Positions 26,900 through 34,915 of a stretch of 64,000 nt of DNA are shown here, in pieces. Position 1 is the first letter of the stretch; each line of letters opens with the position of its first letter. The translations under genes and the position numbers were made by a program. Origin of the DNA: Fictibacillus gelatini DSM 15865 (lineage in GTDB: Bacteria > Bacillota > Bacilli > Bacillales > Fictibacillaceae); assembly GCF_000430745.1 (NCBI RefSeq), contig NZ_AUMP01000002.1, positions 350,449-414,448 on the forward strand, written 5' to 3'. Under the pieces are notes generated by a model that made no database searches, was not told the DNA's origin, and saw nothing but the letters and a program-made list of their open reading frames with translations.

Positions 26900-28291
26900 T
26901 TACATTTTTTCTCTCATTGCTTCTGCAACTGCTTCAACGTCCGTACCGACAACGACTTGCAAATCGGTCTGGTTTAACTTAATAACCCCTTTTGCACCCG
27001 CCCGTTTTAATGCAGGTTCATCGATTTTAGACATATCGGCTACTTTTAAACGCAAACGTGTGACACAGTTATCAAGATTCGTTATATTCTCTTTTCCACC
27101 AAGGCCGGTTAAATAATTGTCAGCAAGACGGGCATATTTATCGCTTGATGTAGTCGTTCCTTCTTCTTGATTGTCCACATCTTCCGTTATTTTTTCATCC
27201 TCATCTTCCCGTCCCGGTGTCTTTAAATCCAGTTTTGTAATTAAGAAGTAAAAGACAACAAAATAAATAACCGCATAAATAATTCCGATACCCAATAAAA
27301 GCCATGGATGCTGTGTATTGGATTTCCCAATATTTAAGAAAAAGTCAATTGCGCCGGCCGAAAATCCAAAGCCCTGATGGATATTTAACATTGTTGCAAC
27401 AGCCATGGAAAGCCCTGTTAAAACGGCATGAATACCGTAAAGTAAAGGGGACAAAAACATAAATGAAAATTCAATCGGTTCTGTTATCCCTGTTAAAAAT
27501 GAAGTAAAGGCCAGTCCAATCAACATTCCGGCAATCGCTTTCCGACGATGTTTTTTCGCTGCAGCGATCATGGCTAAACACGCGGCCGGAAGACCAAACA
27601 TCATAACCGGGAAGAAACCAGCCATAAAGAATCCGGCAGATGGATCACCTTTAAAGAACCGATTTAAATCACCTGTTGCTCCATGATAGTCGCCAAAGAC
27701 AAACCAGACAAAACTATTTAATACATGGTGCAAACCAAAAGGAATTAACAAACGGTTAAATAACCCGAAGAGTCCTGTACCTACAGCCCCTAAATCAATG
27801 ATCCATTTCCCGAGTTGGTTTATTCCATCTTGAATAGGCGGCCAGATGAAACCGAAAATGACAGCTAAAACGATCATGGCCCCGGACGTAACAATCGGGA
27901 CAAACCGTTTTCCCGCGAAGAAACCGAGCCATTCCGGCAGCTTAATATTATGGAAACGGTTGTAAAGCAGTCCCGCTACAACACCGACAATGATTCCGCC
28001 AAGCACTGACATATTAATATGCTTGTCGATTGCCGAAGTGGCATTTGTTAAAACAAGGTAACCGATAGCTCCTGCAAGACCGGCTGCACCATTATTATCT
28101 TTAGAGAGCCCTATGGCAACACCAATCGCAAAAATTAATGCAAGATTATCAAAAACAGCTGCTCCTGCAGCATGGATGAACGGGATGTTAAAAACATCTT
28201 CCGCCCCCAGCCGATTTAATAATGCTGCAGCAGGAAGGACAGCAATCGGCAACATTAACGCTTTACCAATCCGTTGTAAAAAACCTAACAT
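26900..28291 (-). CDS. nagP: PTS N-acetylglucosamine transporter, EIICB
   Basis: 463 residues. The EIIC channel spans residues ~1-360 (MLGFLQRIGKALMLPIAVLP, GITEPIEFSFMF) and the EIIB domain ~385-463 with the phosphocysteine in NCVTRLRL. There is no EIIA domain, so it must use a soluble EIIA. Domain order and sequence fit GlcNAc permeases (NagP) rather than MurP, which has EIIB first. Last gene of the nag operon, 52 bases after murQ. Confidence 0.92.
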   Translation of the reverse strand: MLGFLQRIGKALMLPIAVLPAAALLNRLGAEDVFNIPFIHAAGAAVFDNLALIFAIGVAIGLSKDNNGAAGLAGAIGYLVLTNATSAIDKHINMSVLGGIIVGVVAGLLYNRFHNIKLPEWLGFFAGKRFVPIVTSGAMIVLAVIFGFIWPPIQDGINQLGKWIIDLGAVGTGLFGLFNRLLIPFGLHHVLNSFVWFVFGDYHGATGDLNRFFKGDPSAGFFMAGFFPVMMFGLPAACLAMIAAAKKHRRKAIAGMLIGLAFTSFLTGITEPIEFSFMFLSPLLYGIHAVLTGLSMAVATMLNIHQGFGFSAGAIDFFLNIGKSNTQHPWLLLGIGIIYAVIYFVVFYFLITKLDLKTPGREDEDEKITEDVDNQEEGTTTSSDKYARLADNYLTGLGGKENITNLDNCVTRLRLKVADMSKIDEPALKRAGAKGVIKLNQTDLQVVVGTDVEAVAEAMREKM

Positions 28292-28343
28292 ATTGATTCA
28301 CCCTTTTTCTATGAAGTATGTTATTGTGCTTAGATGAATTCAT

Positions 28344-29252
28344 TTATTTCTTATTTTTTATCGAATCAATAGCTTGCTTTAACCTGCCATCATGCGCTCT
28401 TAGCAAACGTTTTGCTTCTTCAGATGAGACATCTGTCAAAAGCTGCAATATAGCAGATTTGGCATGCCCTTGTTGTTCGTGTAATGCTTTTTTTGCTTCT
28501 TCTCTTGTTGCACCGGTTGCTTCCATCACGATATTGACCGCGCGTTCAACCAATTTTTCATTGGAAGGAATGACGTCGACCATCAAATTGCTGTACACTT
28601 TTCCCATTCCAATCATCGAAGCCGTACTGATCATATTTAGGACGAGCTTTTGTGCCGTTCCCGCTTTCATTCGCGTTGAACCAGTGATGACTTCCGGACC
28701 GACCAAACAGGCAATTGTATATTTTGCGATTCGTTCTAACTCGGAATCGGAAGTGCAGACAAGTGCAACAGTTGTTGCACCGATTGCATTGGCATATTGG
28801 ATCGCCCCAATAGCATATGGGGTTCTCCCGCTTGCCGTAATAGCAATGACAATGTCTTTATTGGTTAACTGTATATGTTCTAAATCCTTTCGCCCTAACC
28901 CTAAATCGTCTTCAACATCTTCAAACGCGGTTTGGATCGCTTTATTCCCGCCAGCTAAAATGCCGATGATCATTTCAGGCGGTATGCCGTAAGTTGGAGG
29001 ACATTCTGATGCATCCAATACGCCAAGGCGTCCGCTCGTGCCCGCACCGATATAAATGAGCCGCCCGCCATGTTTAAAAGCATGAATGACGCGCTCAACG
29101 ACGGCTGCTATGTCAGGTAAAACTTTGCCGATAGCTTCAGGAACTTTTCGATCTTCCTCATTAATTTTCCTGACGACTTCAAGCATCGAAAGCTCATCAA
29201 TATCGAATGTATTCCTATTCCTTTTTTCCGTTGAAAGTTTTGTTATGTCCAT
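28344..29252 (-). CDS. murQ: N-acetylmuramic acid 6-phosphate etherase
   Basis: 302 residues with a SIS domain; GAGTSGRLGVLDASECPPT is the MurQ signature. Cleaves the lactyl ether of MurNAc-6-P to give GlcNAc-6-P and D-lactate, feeding nagA/nagB. Sits between nagR and nagP on the same strand. A cre-like site lies in the gap upstream. Confidence 0.95.
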   Translation of the reverse strand: MDITKLSTEKRNRNTFDIDELSMLEVVRKINEEDRKVPEAIGKVLPDIAAVVERVIHAFKHGGRLIYIGAGTSGRLGVLDASECPPTYGIPPEMIIGILAGGNKAIQTAFEDVEDDLGLGRKDLEHIQLTNKDIVIAITASGRTPYAIGAIQYANAIGATTVALVCTSDSELERIAKYTIACLVGPEVITGSTRMKAGTAQKLVLNMISTASMIGMGKVYSNLMVDVIPSNEKLVERAVNIVMEATGATREEAKKALHEQQGHAKSAILQLLTDVSSEEAKRLLRAHDGRLKQAIDSIKNKK

Positions 29253-29280
29253 TGTCTATCCTCTCTTTTTATCATTTGTC

Positions 29281-29295
29281 ATAAAACGCTTTCAA
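29281..29295 (-). promoter_or_regulatory. cre-like CcpA site between nagR and murQ
   Basis: The minus-strand sequence TTGAAAGCGTTTTAT matches the cre consensus WTGNAANCGNWWNCW at 14 of 15 positions. Suggests carbon catabolite control of murQ-nagP. Confidence 0.5.
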
Positions 29296-29320
29296 TTCGT
29301 CTTAAAGATATCGATTTTCT

Positions 29321-30046
29321 TTAAGAACGATGCATGTCAATGACAAATTTGTAACGGTCTCCACGATAAATGGAATGAACAAATTCTAACGGGCATCCAT
29401 TTTTCAAAAACGTGCGGCGCTTAATATGGAGAACCGGTGCTCCTTTTGCTATATTCAATAGTTCGCTCTCCGTTTCTCTTGCGACAGATGATTCAAGCTC
29501 CTGTGTCGCATAATCGATTTCAAGCCCAAGACGTTGCTCGACAAATTGATAAATAGAGCCTTTCGCAACTTCTTCCGTTAAATGATGAACAAGTTGGACG
29601 GGCATATAGTTGGTTTCTAAAGCCATAGGAAATCCATCCGCCAAACGGATCCGTTTAATTTCATAAAGAGCATCCCCCATTTGGACATTTAAATTAACGG
29701 CAAGTTCATTTGTCGCATCAATCTTTTTAAAATCAAGCAATAGGGTTGAAGGCACGTGGCCACGCGCCTTCATATCTTCCGTAAAGCTCGTTAATCCGAG
29801 CAATTTTTGTTCAATTTTTTGACTTGCGACAAACGTTCCTTTTCCTTTTTGCCGAATCAAATACCCATCATTCACAAGATTATTGATAGCCTGCCTTACT
29901 GTCATCCGGCTGATTTGATAGTTTTCGGCATACTCCCTTTCGGAAGGAATCATATCACCTGGCTTCAAGTCCCCTTTATCAATCAAGTTTTTGATAGATT
30001 GTTCAATTTGATAATAAATTGGCACAGGAGAATGTTTGTTAATCAT
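29321..30046 (-). CDS. nagR: GntR/HutC repressor NagR (YvoA-like)
   Basis: 241 residues: GntR winged helix (IPSEREYAENYQISRMTVRQ) and a UTRA effector domain (~residues 90-235). YvoA/NagR of B. subtilis represses nagAB and nagP and is released by glucosamine-6-P/GlcNAc-6-P. Its start overlaps the nagB stop (ATGA). Confidence 0.93.
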   Translation of the reverse strand: MINKHSPVPIYYQIEQSIKNLIDKGDLKPGDMIPSEREYAENYQISRMTVRQAINNLVNDGYLIRQKGKGTFVASQKIEQKLLGLTSFTEDMKARGHVPSTLLLDFKKIDATNELAVNLNVQMGDALYEIKRIRLADGFPMALETNYMPVQLVHHLTEEVAKGSIYQFVEQRLGLEIDYATQELESSVARETESELLNIAKGAPVLHIKRRTFLKNGCPLEFVHSIYRGDRYKFVIDMHRS

Positions 30047-30795
30047 ATTTTTTGTCCCATTTCTTCTTGTTTTACAAGACGAAGCGCCTCGCTATCTGCG
30101 ATTACGGTTACGTTTGGATGATTTTTCAAACTGGAAGCAGGCATTTCTTCCGTCACTTCGCCATAAAGCAAATTATAGATTGCCCGGGCTTTACTTTCAC
30201 CCGAAGCAAGCAATACTATTTCCTTGCTTTTTAAAATAGAGGCGATGCCCATCGTTATCGCTTTCTTAGGCTGTTTCGATGGATCAGAAAAATATTGCGC
30301 ATTTGCCTGTAAGGTTGATTGCGTTAAATCAACAATATGTGTTTTTGTGCTAAAAGGTGTTCCTGGTTCATTGAAACCAATATGACCGTTTCGTCCAATG
30401 CCGAGCAACTGCAGATCAATGCCGCCCATCTGTTCGATAATTTCATCATAGCGTCTACATTCCTCTTCAAGGTTATTTGCAGCGCCATTTGGCAAATGTG
30501 TTTGCTTAAGAGGAATATCAATATGTTTAAAAAGCTGTTCATACATATACTGATTATAACTTGTTGCATCAGATCGGCTTAACCCTACATATTCGTCTAA
30601 ATTAATGGTTGACACATGTTGATACGACGTACCGTTTTCTTTAAAATCCAAAATAAGTTCTTTATATGTCCCAATCGGTGTACTGCCGGTCGCTAAGCCA
30701 AGCGTCACGTGTTCAGCTGAACGAATTTTTGCAATGATCAGCTTTGCAGCCGCTTTACTCATTTCATCATAATTTTTCACTTCAATAACTTTCAT
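30043..30795 (-). CDS. nagB: Glucosamine-6-phosphate deaminase
   Basis: 250 residues. LATGSTPIGTY, NLDEYVGL (catalytic Asp) and GRNGHIGFNEPG are conserved. Converts GlcN-6-P to fructose-6-P and ammonia. Overlaps nagA and nagR by four bases each. Confidence 0.96.
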   Translation of the reverse strand: MKVIEVKNYDEMSKAAAKLIIAKIRSAEHVTLGLATGSTPIGTYKELILDFKENGTSYQHVSTINLDEYVGLSRSDATSYNQYMYEQLFKHIDIPLKQTHLPNGAANNLEEECRRYDEIIEQMGGIDLQLLGIGRNGHIGFNEPGTPFSTKTHIVDLTQSTLQANAQYFSDPSKQPKKAITMGIASILKSKEIVLLASGESKARAIYNLLYGEVTEEMPASSLKNHPNVTVIADSEALRLVKQEEMGQKI

Positions 30796-31979
30796 TGCTT
30801 ACAGCTCCTTTTGTCAGTCACTAATTTGCCGCGGCAAAACGTATAAAGGACGTCCATCTCTTGATTAAGAACGACGATATCCGCATCTTTGCCTGATAAG
30901 AGACTTCCTTTTCGGTCATATATACCTAACTCTTTCGCGGGATTGACAGATGTCATTTGAATGACATCCCGAATATCGCAACCGGTAAATTCCATCATAT
31001 TTTTTGCAGCATCTTTCATTTTTAAAATACTGCCTGCAAGGGTGCCATCAGCTAATCTTGCCTCATTCCCTTGAACAGTCACATCCTGTCCGCCTAATGT
31101 AAATGAACCGTTGCCCATGCATTTCGCCCTCATCGCATCGGTAATTAGTACCATTTTTTCACTACCTTTATTTCGATAGGCGAATTTCACCATTTCAGGG
31201 CGGGAATGAATACCATCGGCAATGATTTCAGAAGTGATCTCATCATGCATGAGCACCCCGCCAAGCACGCCGGGTTCACGATGATGAACTCCCTTCATTC
31301 CGTTATATAAATGAGTCGCATGAGTAATCCCCGCTTCGATTCCTTGAACGACTTCTTCATATGTGGCATCAGAATGTCCGATAGAAGCAATAACGCCCGT
31401 TTCCTTTAAATAAGAAGTCAATTCAAGTCCACCTTCTTCTTCGGGAGCGAGTGTCACAAGCTTAATATGATTGTCCGATAAAGACTGCCATTTTTTAAAC
31501 AGCTCAACATCCGGATGAATGATTTGGCCCGGCGGTTGGGCCCCTGCTCGTTTTGGCGATAGAAATGGGCCTTCTAAATGAATCCCGATCACTTCTGCTT
31601 CGCCAGGAGCAGTATGCTCGTTAATATACTTGGCAGCATTCTGAAGCGCTTTTTCGATTTCACCTTTTTCTTGTGTCATCGTAGTCGCAAGAAAGCTTGT
31701 CGTTCCTTCTTGAGGTAACACTTTTGCCATCGTTTGCAGCGCATCCGTTGTAGCGTCCATCGTATCTGCTCCCGCCGCTCCGTGAATATGCATATCAATC
31801 ATTCCTGGAATAACGATCGAATCTTCTGGAAGCTGGATCACATCATACTCAGCTACATTCAAGTGTTCTGGTTTTTTACCTATTTCTATAATTTTTTCTT
31901 CATTAATAATAAGATAGCCGTTTACAAAAACATCGTTTTCCGCGTAAATCCGTCCATTTAAAAGGAGTATAGATTTCAT
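30792..31979 (-). CDS. nagA: N-acetylglucosamine-6-phosphate deacetylase
   Basis: 395-residue amidohydrolase. DMHIHGAAGADT, HLEGPF (metal Glu), IGHSDATYEE and THLYNGM carry metal ligands. Removes acetate from GlcNAc-6-P. First gene of nagA-nagB-nagR-murQ-nagP. Start ATG 31979 after AGAGGTGA. Confidence 0.96.
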   Translation of the reverse strand: MKSILLLNGRIYAENDVFVNGYLIINEEKIIEIGKKPEHLNVAEYDVIQLPEDSIVIPGMIDMHIHGAAGADTMDATTDALQTMAKVLPQEGTTSFLATTMTQEKGEIEKALQNAAKYINEHTAPGEAEVIGIHLEGPFLSPKRAGAQPPGQIIHPDVELFKKWQSLSDNHIKLVTLAPEEEGGLELTSYLKETGVIASIGHSDATYEEVVQGIEAGITHATHLYNGMKGVHHREPGVLGGVLMHDEITSEIIADGIHSRPEMVKFAYRNKGSEKMVLITDAMRAKCMGNGSFTLGGQDVTVQGNEARLADGTLAGSILKMKDAAKNMMEFTGCDIRDVIQMTSVNPAKELGIYDRKGSLLSGKDADIVVLNQEMDVLYTFCRGKLVTDKRSCKQ

Positions 31980-32023
31980 CTCGGTTCACCTCTATTAAAG
32001 AATACATCTTTTTAATCTAGTTG

Positions 32024-32039
32024 TCTATACCAGTATAGA
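32024..32039 (-). promoter_or_regulatory. NagR operator upstream of nagA
   Basis: Perfect dyad TCTATAC-CA-GTATAGA, with flanks giving CTGGTATAGACAAC on the coding strand, close to the YvoA/NagR dre-type site. 45 bases before nagA. Confidence 0.75.
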
Positions 32040-32044
32040 TAACT

Positions 32045-32078
32045 TAAAAAAGCCGGATATAAAGATCCGGCTTTTAAA
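32045..32078 (-). terminator. Terminator of the coat-gene pair
   Basis: AAAAGCCGGATC...GATCCGGCTTTTTT-type stem between nagA promoter and the CotF-like gene. Confidence 0.85.
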
Positions 32079-32082
32079 AAAA

Positions 32083-32421
32083 TTATTGCATTGGCGGGGT
32101 GTGCGGAAACTGTGCTGTATATTTTGTAAATTGCTGCTCAGCTTGTTGAATTTTTTGCGGGTCTTCTGCTTCCAGCGCATACCATCCTTTTTTAAACATC
32201 ATGTCAAAAAGTGAACGTTGCATTTGGTGAGCTTCGGTGCATAGCGATTGAATCTCCTGGAATAGCGCTTGATGGCTTGCCTCATTTCCGGCTATACCAT
32301 AAGACGAAACCATATACTTTTCATAGGCCAGAATATCATTTATAAAATCGCGGTCGTTCATTTGCGGTGTGTTCGGTGTTTGCGTTTTCGGATTTTGGAT
32401 TTTATTTGGATTCATGTTCAT
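32083..32421 (-). CDS. Spore coat protein, CotF family
   Basis: 112 residues: polar Pro/Asn/Gln N-terminus, then a coat-F domain (DRDFINDILAYEKYMVSSYG ... EIQSLCTEAHQMQRSLFDMM, ending KKGWY). Start ATG 32421 about 8 bases after GGGAG. Paired with a second coat-type gene 13 bases upstream. Confidence 0.85.
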   Translation of the reverse strand: MNMNPNKIQNPKTQTPNTPQMNDRDFINDILAYEKYMVSSYGIAGNEASHQALFQEIQSLCTEAHQMQRSLFDMMFKKGWYALEAEDPQKIQQAEQQFTKYTAQFPHTPPMQ

Positions 32422-32434
32422 TTCACACAACTCC

Positions 32435-32743
32435 CTACTGATTCATTTGGTTCATTTGATTTGGTTGATTGGTCTGATATGCTTGATTGGCGGTTGGATT
32501 TAAATGTTTTAATATTCTTTGGTAATGGCTTTCGTGCATATGACAGGCCTTTTCAATCGCCGCTTTAATTTCTGGATCCTGGCATTGGCTTGCCGCAAAA
32601 TGCGCTTTTTTAAAGCCAAGCAAATTCCAGGAAAGCATATCTTTTAAGTAGTTATAATCTTTTCCCGTTATGACATTTGGCGGTTGTTGATACGTTGGCT
32701 GTTGTTGATTTTGCATTTGATTCGGTTGTTGCTGTTGTTGCAT
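32435..32743 (-). CDS. Spore coat protein, CotF-like
   Basis: 102 residues. Gln/Pro/Asn-rich N-terminus and tail (QTNQPNQMNQMNQ) flank a helical core (DYNYLKDMLSWNLLGFKKAH ... HMHESHYQRILKHL) related to CotF/ferritin-like coat proteins. AAGGAGG precedes ATG 32743. Probably co-transcribed with the next gene. Confidence 0.8.
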   Translation of the reverse strand: MQQQQQPNQMQNQQQPTYQQPPNVITGKDYNYLKDMLSWNLLGFKKAHFAASQCQDPEIKAAIEKACHMHESHYQRILKHLNPTANQAYQTNQPNQMNQMNQ

Positions 32744-32858
32744 ACCATAGCCTCCTTAAGTTTTGCGGCCAATAAAAAAATAAGCCGCTAAATCTTATAA
32801 TAGATTGCCTCCTTTTAACGGAGATTATGCAATATAGCCCATCTTTTTAAATTGGGTG

Positions 32859-32887
32859 TTGACAGCCCCCAAAAAATAATATAAAAT
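32859..32887 (+). promoter_or_regulatory. tRNA-Ala promoter
   Basis: TTGACA (32859-32864), 17 bases, TAAAAT (32882-32887), 12 bases before the tRNA. Confidence 0.75.
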
Positions 32888-32899
32888 TTAATTTGTCTC

Positions 32900-32975
32900 G
32901 GGGTCTTAGCTCAGCTGGGAGAGCGCATCGCTGGCAGCGATGAGGTCAGGGGTTCGATCCCCCTAGATTCCACCA
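32900..32975 (+). tRNA. tRNA-Ala (anticodon GGC)
   Basis: 76-base cloverleaf including encoded CCA. Acceptor GGGGTCT/AGATTCC (two G-U pairs), anticodon arm CATCG-CTGGCAG-CGATG with GGC at 32933-32935, T arm AGGGG-TTCGATC-CCCCT. Decodes GCC/GCT. Followed by its own terminator; a lone tRNA gene. Confidence 0.97.
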
Positions 32976-32985
32976 TACATAGTTT

Positions 32986-33020
32986 TCAATCCCTCTTGCA
33001 AAATGGCAGGAGGGATTTTA
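32986..33020 (+). terminator. Terminator of tRNA-Ala
   Basis: AATCCCTC ... GAGGGATT followed by TTATTTT. Confidence 0.85.
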
Positions 33021-33041
33021 TTTTACGACATAACGGCACAT

Positions 33042-33227
33042 TCATCTCGATGAATGTGCCTTAGGCTTAAACCACTTTCGAATCCCCTGCGTAAAAAGGC
33101 TAATACTACTTATAATAAACGTAAACAAACCGAACAAGAGGAGAAAATAACTAATCAAGTTACGATAATTGTTGAGCTTGTTGTCCTGCTTTTTGCGCCT
33201 GGCCTTGCTGATTCCCCTGCTGGCCAC
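33042..33227 (-). CDS. Possible small membrane protein overlapping the Gln-rich gene
   Basis: The frame ends with a plausible small protein: one membrane segment (LISYFLLLFGLFTFIISSIS) and a basic tail (FTQGIRKWFKPKAHSSR). The first ATG at 33227 lies within the preceding gene in another frame and has no ribosome site. A TTG near 33158, just after that gene's stop, could be the start by translational coupling. Treat the start as unknown. Confidence 0.35.
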   Translation of the reverse strand: MASRGISKARRKKQDNKLNNYRNLISYFLLLFGLFTFIISSISLFTQGIRKWFKPKAHSSR

Positions 33228-33636
33228 CCTGTTGGTTCATTTGTTGTTGCGCTTGCATAATGGCCTGGTTCACCTGATTTAAAGCCTGATTGGATTGAAC
33301 ATATTGCAAGCTTTGGTTCAGTGTTTGAATGGCTTGCTGAATACTTTGCTGCAATTGCTGATCCGTTTGCTGCAACTGTTGGAGAGCCTGATTGCTGAAT
33401 TGTTGAATTTGTTGCATCAACTGATTTTGGCCTTGTTGTCCGGCTTGCCCGCCTGCTTGCCCTTGCTGTGCATTCGTTTGGCTCATTTGTTGCGCTTGTT
33501 GTGGTTGTTGTAATTGGGAAATGGAATTTTGCAATTGGTTAAGTTGTGTTTTAAAAGCATTAAGTTCTTGAGCGATTTCAGTATCAGCAGATTTTTTCGC
33601 GATCGATTCAATGCGTTTTTCTGTTCGTTTATCCAT
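33160..33636 (-). CDS. Glutamine-rich low-complexity protein
   Basis: 158 residues. A charged helical N-terminus (DKRTEKRIESIAKKSADTEI) is followed by ~110 residues dominated by Gln with Ala/Asn/Ser, such as QALQQLQQTDQQLQQSIQQA. No signal peptide. Located in a run of spore coat genes, so a spore-layer role is plausible but unproven. GGGAGG precedes ATG 33636. Confidence 0.75.
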   Translation of the reverse strand: MDKRTEKRIESIAKKSADTEIAQELNAFKTQLNQLQNSISQLQQPQQAQQMSQTNAQQGQAGGQAGQQGQNQLMQQIQQFSNQALQQLQQTDQQLQQSIQQAIQTLNQSLQYVQSNQALNQVNQAIMQAQQQMNQQGGQQGNQQGQAQKAGQQAQQLS

Positions 33637-33782
33637 AGTGTTGCCTCCCCATTTTAAAAAGTGTGTGTAATGAACACTTTTTTAGAATGTGCTCTCAGGT
33701 ATCATCTATACTGACTAATAATTGGTTTAAAACGATGTCTAGAATGGGAAACAGACGCAAAGTAATGATGAAAACAATAATA

Positions 33783-33812
33783 AAGCCGGCTTCTCCTAAG
33801 ATGCCGGCAATG
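33783..33812 (-). terminator. Terminator of the DUF1540 gene
   Basis: GCCGGC repeats as the arms around a TCTTAGGAGAA loop, with TTTATTATT after it on the minus strand. Confidence 0.6.
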
Positions 33813-33817
33813 TTATT

Positions 33818-33976
33818 TTACTGTTCAGATGGTTTAAATGTTTTACAGTCAGTTTCTTCCGTTTTCGAAGCCTGTTTTCCCTGGTGGCTTACAACGTAAA
33901 TCCGGTCAGCATTACATAAATTACCTTCTCCCCAATATGAGCAATTGTTCACTTCACAAAGTACATCTTTTGCCAT
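33818..33976 (-). CDS. DUF1540 small cysteine protein
   Basis: 52 residues. Four Cys in the DUF1540 pattern: LCEVNNCSYWGEGNLCNADR and a later DCKTF. GGGAGGTG lies 6-7 bases before the ATG at 33976. These proteins are common in Firmicutes, have unknown function and may bind metal. Missed by length cutoffs. Confidence 0.85.
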   Translation of the reverse strand: MAKDVLCEVNNCSYWGEGNLCNADRIYVVSHQGKQASKTEETDCKTFKPSEQ

Positions 33977-34134
33977 ATTCCACACCTCCCTTCTTCTCTA
34001 GTTTTGACAGTGTATTTTTAAAAATACTCTTAGAAAATTCTAGTAATTTTGCCTTTTTCATAGATTTTAGATACTCGTCCGTTTCTAGTACGCTACCCCT
34101 GAATACTATAGTACAAGAAAGGGGGGATTTAAAC

Positions 34135-34425
34135 ATGTGTATGTGCAATGATAATGGAATGAGACCGCAGGCTACGCGAGGCGCACAATCAAGAAATGCA
34201 AGCTGCCGTTGTTTTTGCCGAAATTTCTGTAACCAGTTTTCTTCTAACAGAGAACAATGCATGCGCGATTGTTTAAGATGCCAGGGTGTGCAAAGACCTA
34301 CTGGGCAAAGACCTGCATACCAGAGCTGTGGAAGAACAGCAGGTGCAATGGATGACGATTTCTATATGGATAATGACTATAACGACAATGATATCAGAGG
34401 AGATTACTACTTCACTGATTATTAA
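34135..34425 (+). CDS. Cysteine-rich protein with acidic Tyr/Asp tail
   Basis: 96 residues. MCMCNDNG and a Cys/Arg block (SCRCFCRNFCNQF ... CMRDCLRCQGVQ) lead into a tail of Asp, Tyr and Asn (DDDFYMDNDYNDND). No signal peptide. Nine-plus Cys and the neighbours (DUF1540, CotD) suggest a cross-linked spore-surface protein; not recognised by family. AAGGGGGG precedes ATG 34135; a longer upstream frame is not supported. Confidence 0.75.
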   Translation: MCMCNDNGMRPQATRGAQSRNASCRCFCRNFCNQFSSNREQCMRDCLRCQGVQRPTGQRPAYQSCGRTAGAMDDDFYMDNDYNDNDIRGDYYFTDY

Positions 34426-34434
34426 TCGTATTGA

Positions 34435-34466
34435 AAAGCACTCTTGTCAAAAGAGTGCTTTTTCTT
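34435..34466 (+). terminator. Terminator of the Cys-rich gene
   Basis: AAAGCACTCTT / AAGAGTGCTTTTT. Confidence 0.9.
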
Positions 34467-34580
34467 TTTAGACATACTCGGGTAAACATACAAAAAATCC
34501 ACGAATACCCCCGTGTCGATCATTTATGACAGGACATACATTGTTAAAGAAAACGGATTTCAAATATAGGAGGTCATGCA

Positions 34581-34808
34581 ATGTACCCATGTAATGTTAT
34601 TGTTCACCCGACTCAATGTTGTATCCAGCCTCATTTTTATGCGGAAGAAGTAGTTCATGTTCATCCAATTCATATTCAGCATCAGAACCACCTTTTATGC
34701 CAGCATAAGCACGTTTTCCCGGTAACTCAGTCGCAAACGATGTCCGTCTGTGAAGAAGACCTTTATTGCGGACATCCAATCGGTTGTGGAGGGTACGGAT
34801 ATTATTAA
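34581..34808 (+). CDS. cotD: Spore coat protein, CotD family
   Basis: 75 residues, His/Cys/Tyr-rich: VIVHPTQCC, VVHVHPIHIQHQNH and CQHKHVFPVTQS are the CotD hallmarks, with GCGGYGYY at the end. CotD is an inner coat protein made under sigma-K. GGAGG precedes the start. Confidence 0.88.
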   Translation: MYPCNVIVHPTQCCIQPHFYAEEVVHVHPIHIQHQNHLLCQHKHVFPVTQSQTMSVCEEDLYCGHPIGCGGYGYY

Positions 34809-34819
34809 AAAGAAATAAA

Positions 34820-34855
34820 AGAACTTTCGCTTAATGGCGAAAGTTCTCTTTATTT
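34820..34855 (+). terminator. Terminator of cotD
   Basis: AAGAACTTTCG / CGAAAGTTCTCTTT. Confidence 0.9.
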
Positions 34856-34915
34856 ATTAAGAAAACCATGCCGTTACGCCCAAAAAGGTTACGCCGGCAA
34901 AGGTGTTGTAAGCAT

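Noticed and set aside
33295..33513. Leu/Gln frame opposite the Gln-rich gene
   Set aside because: Shadow of CAA/CAG codons; no start signals.
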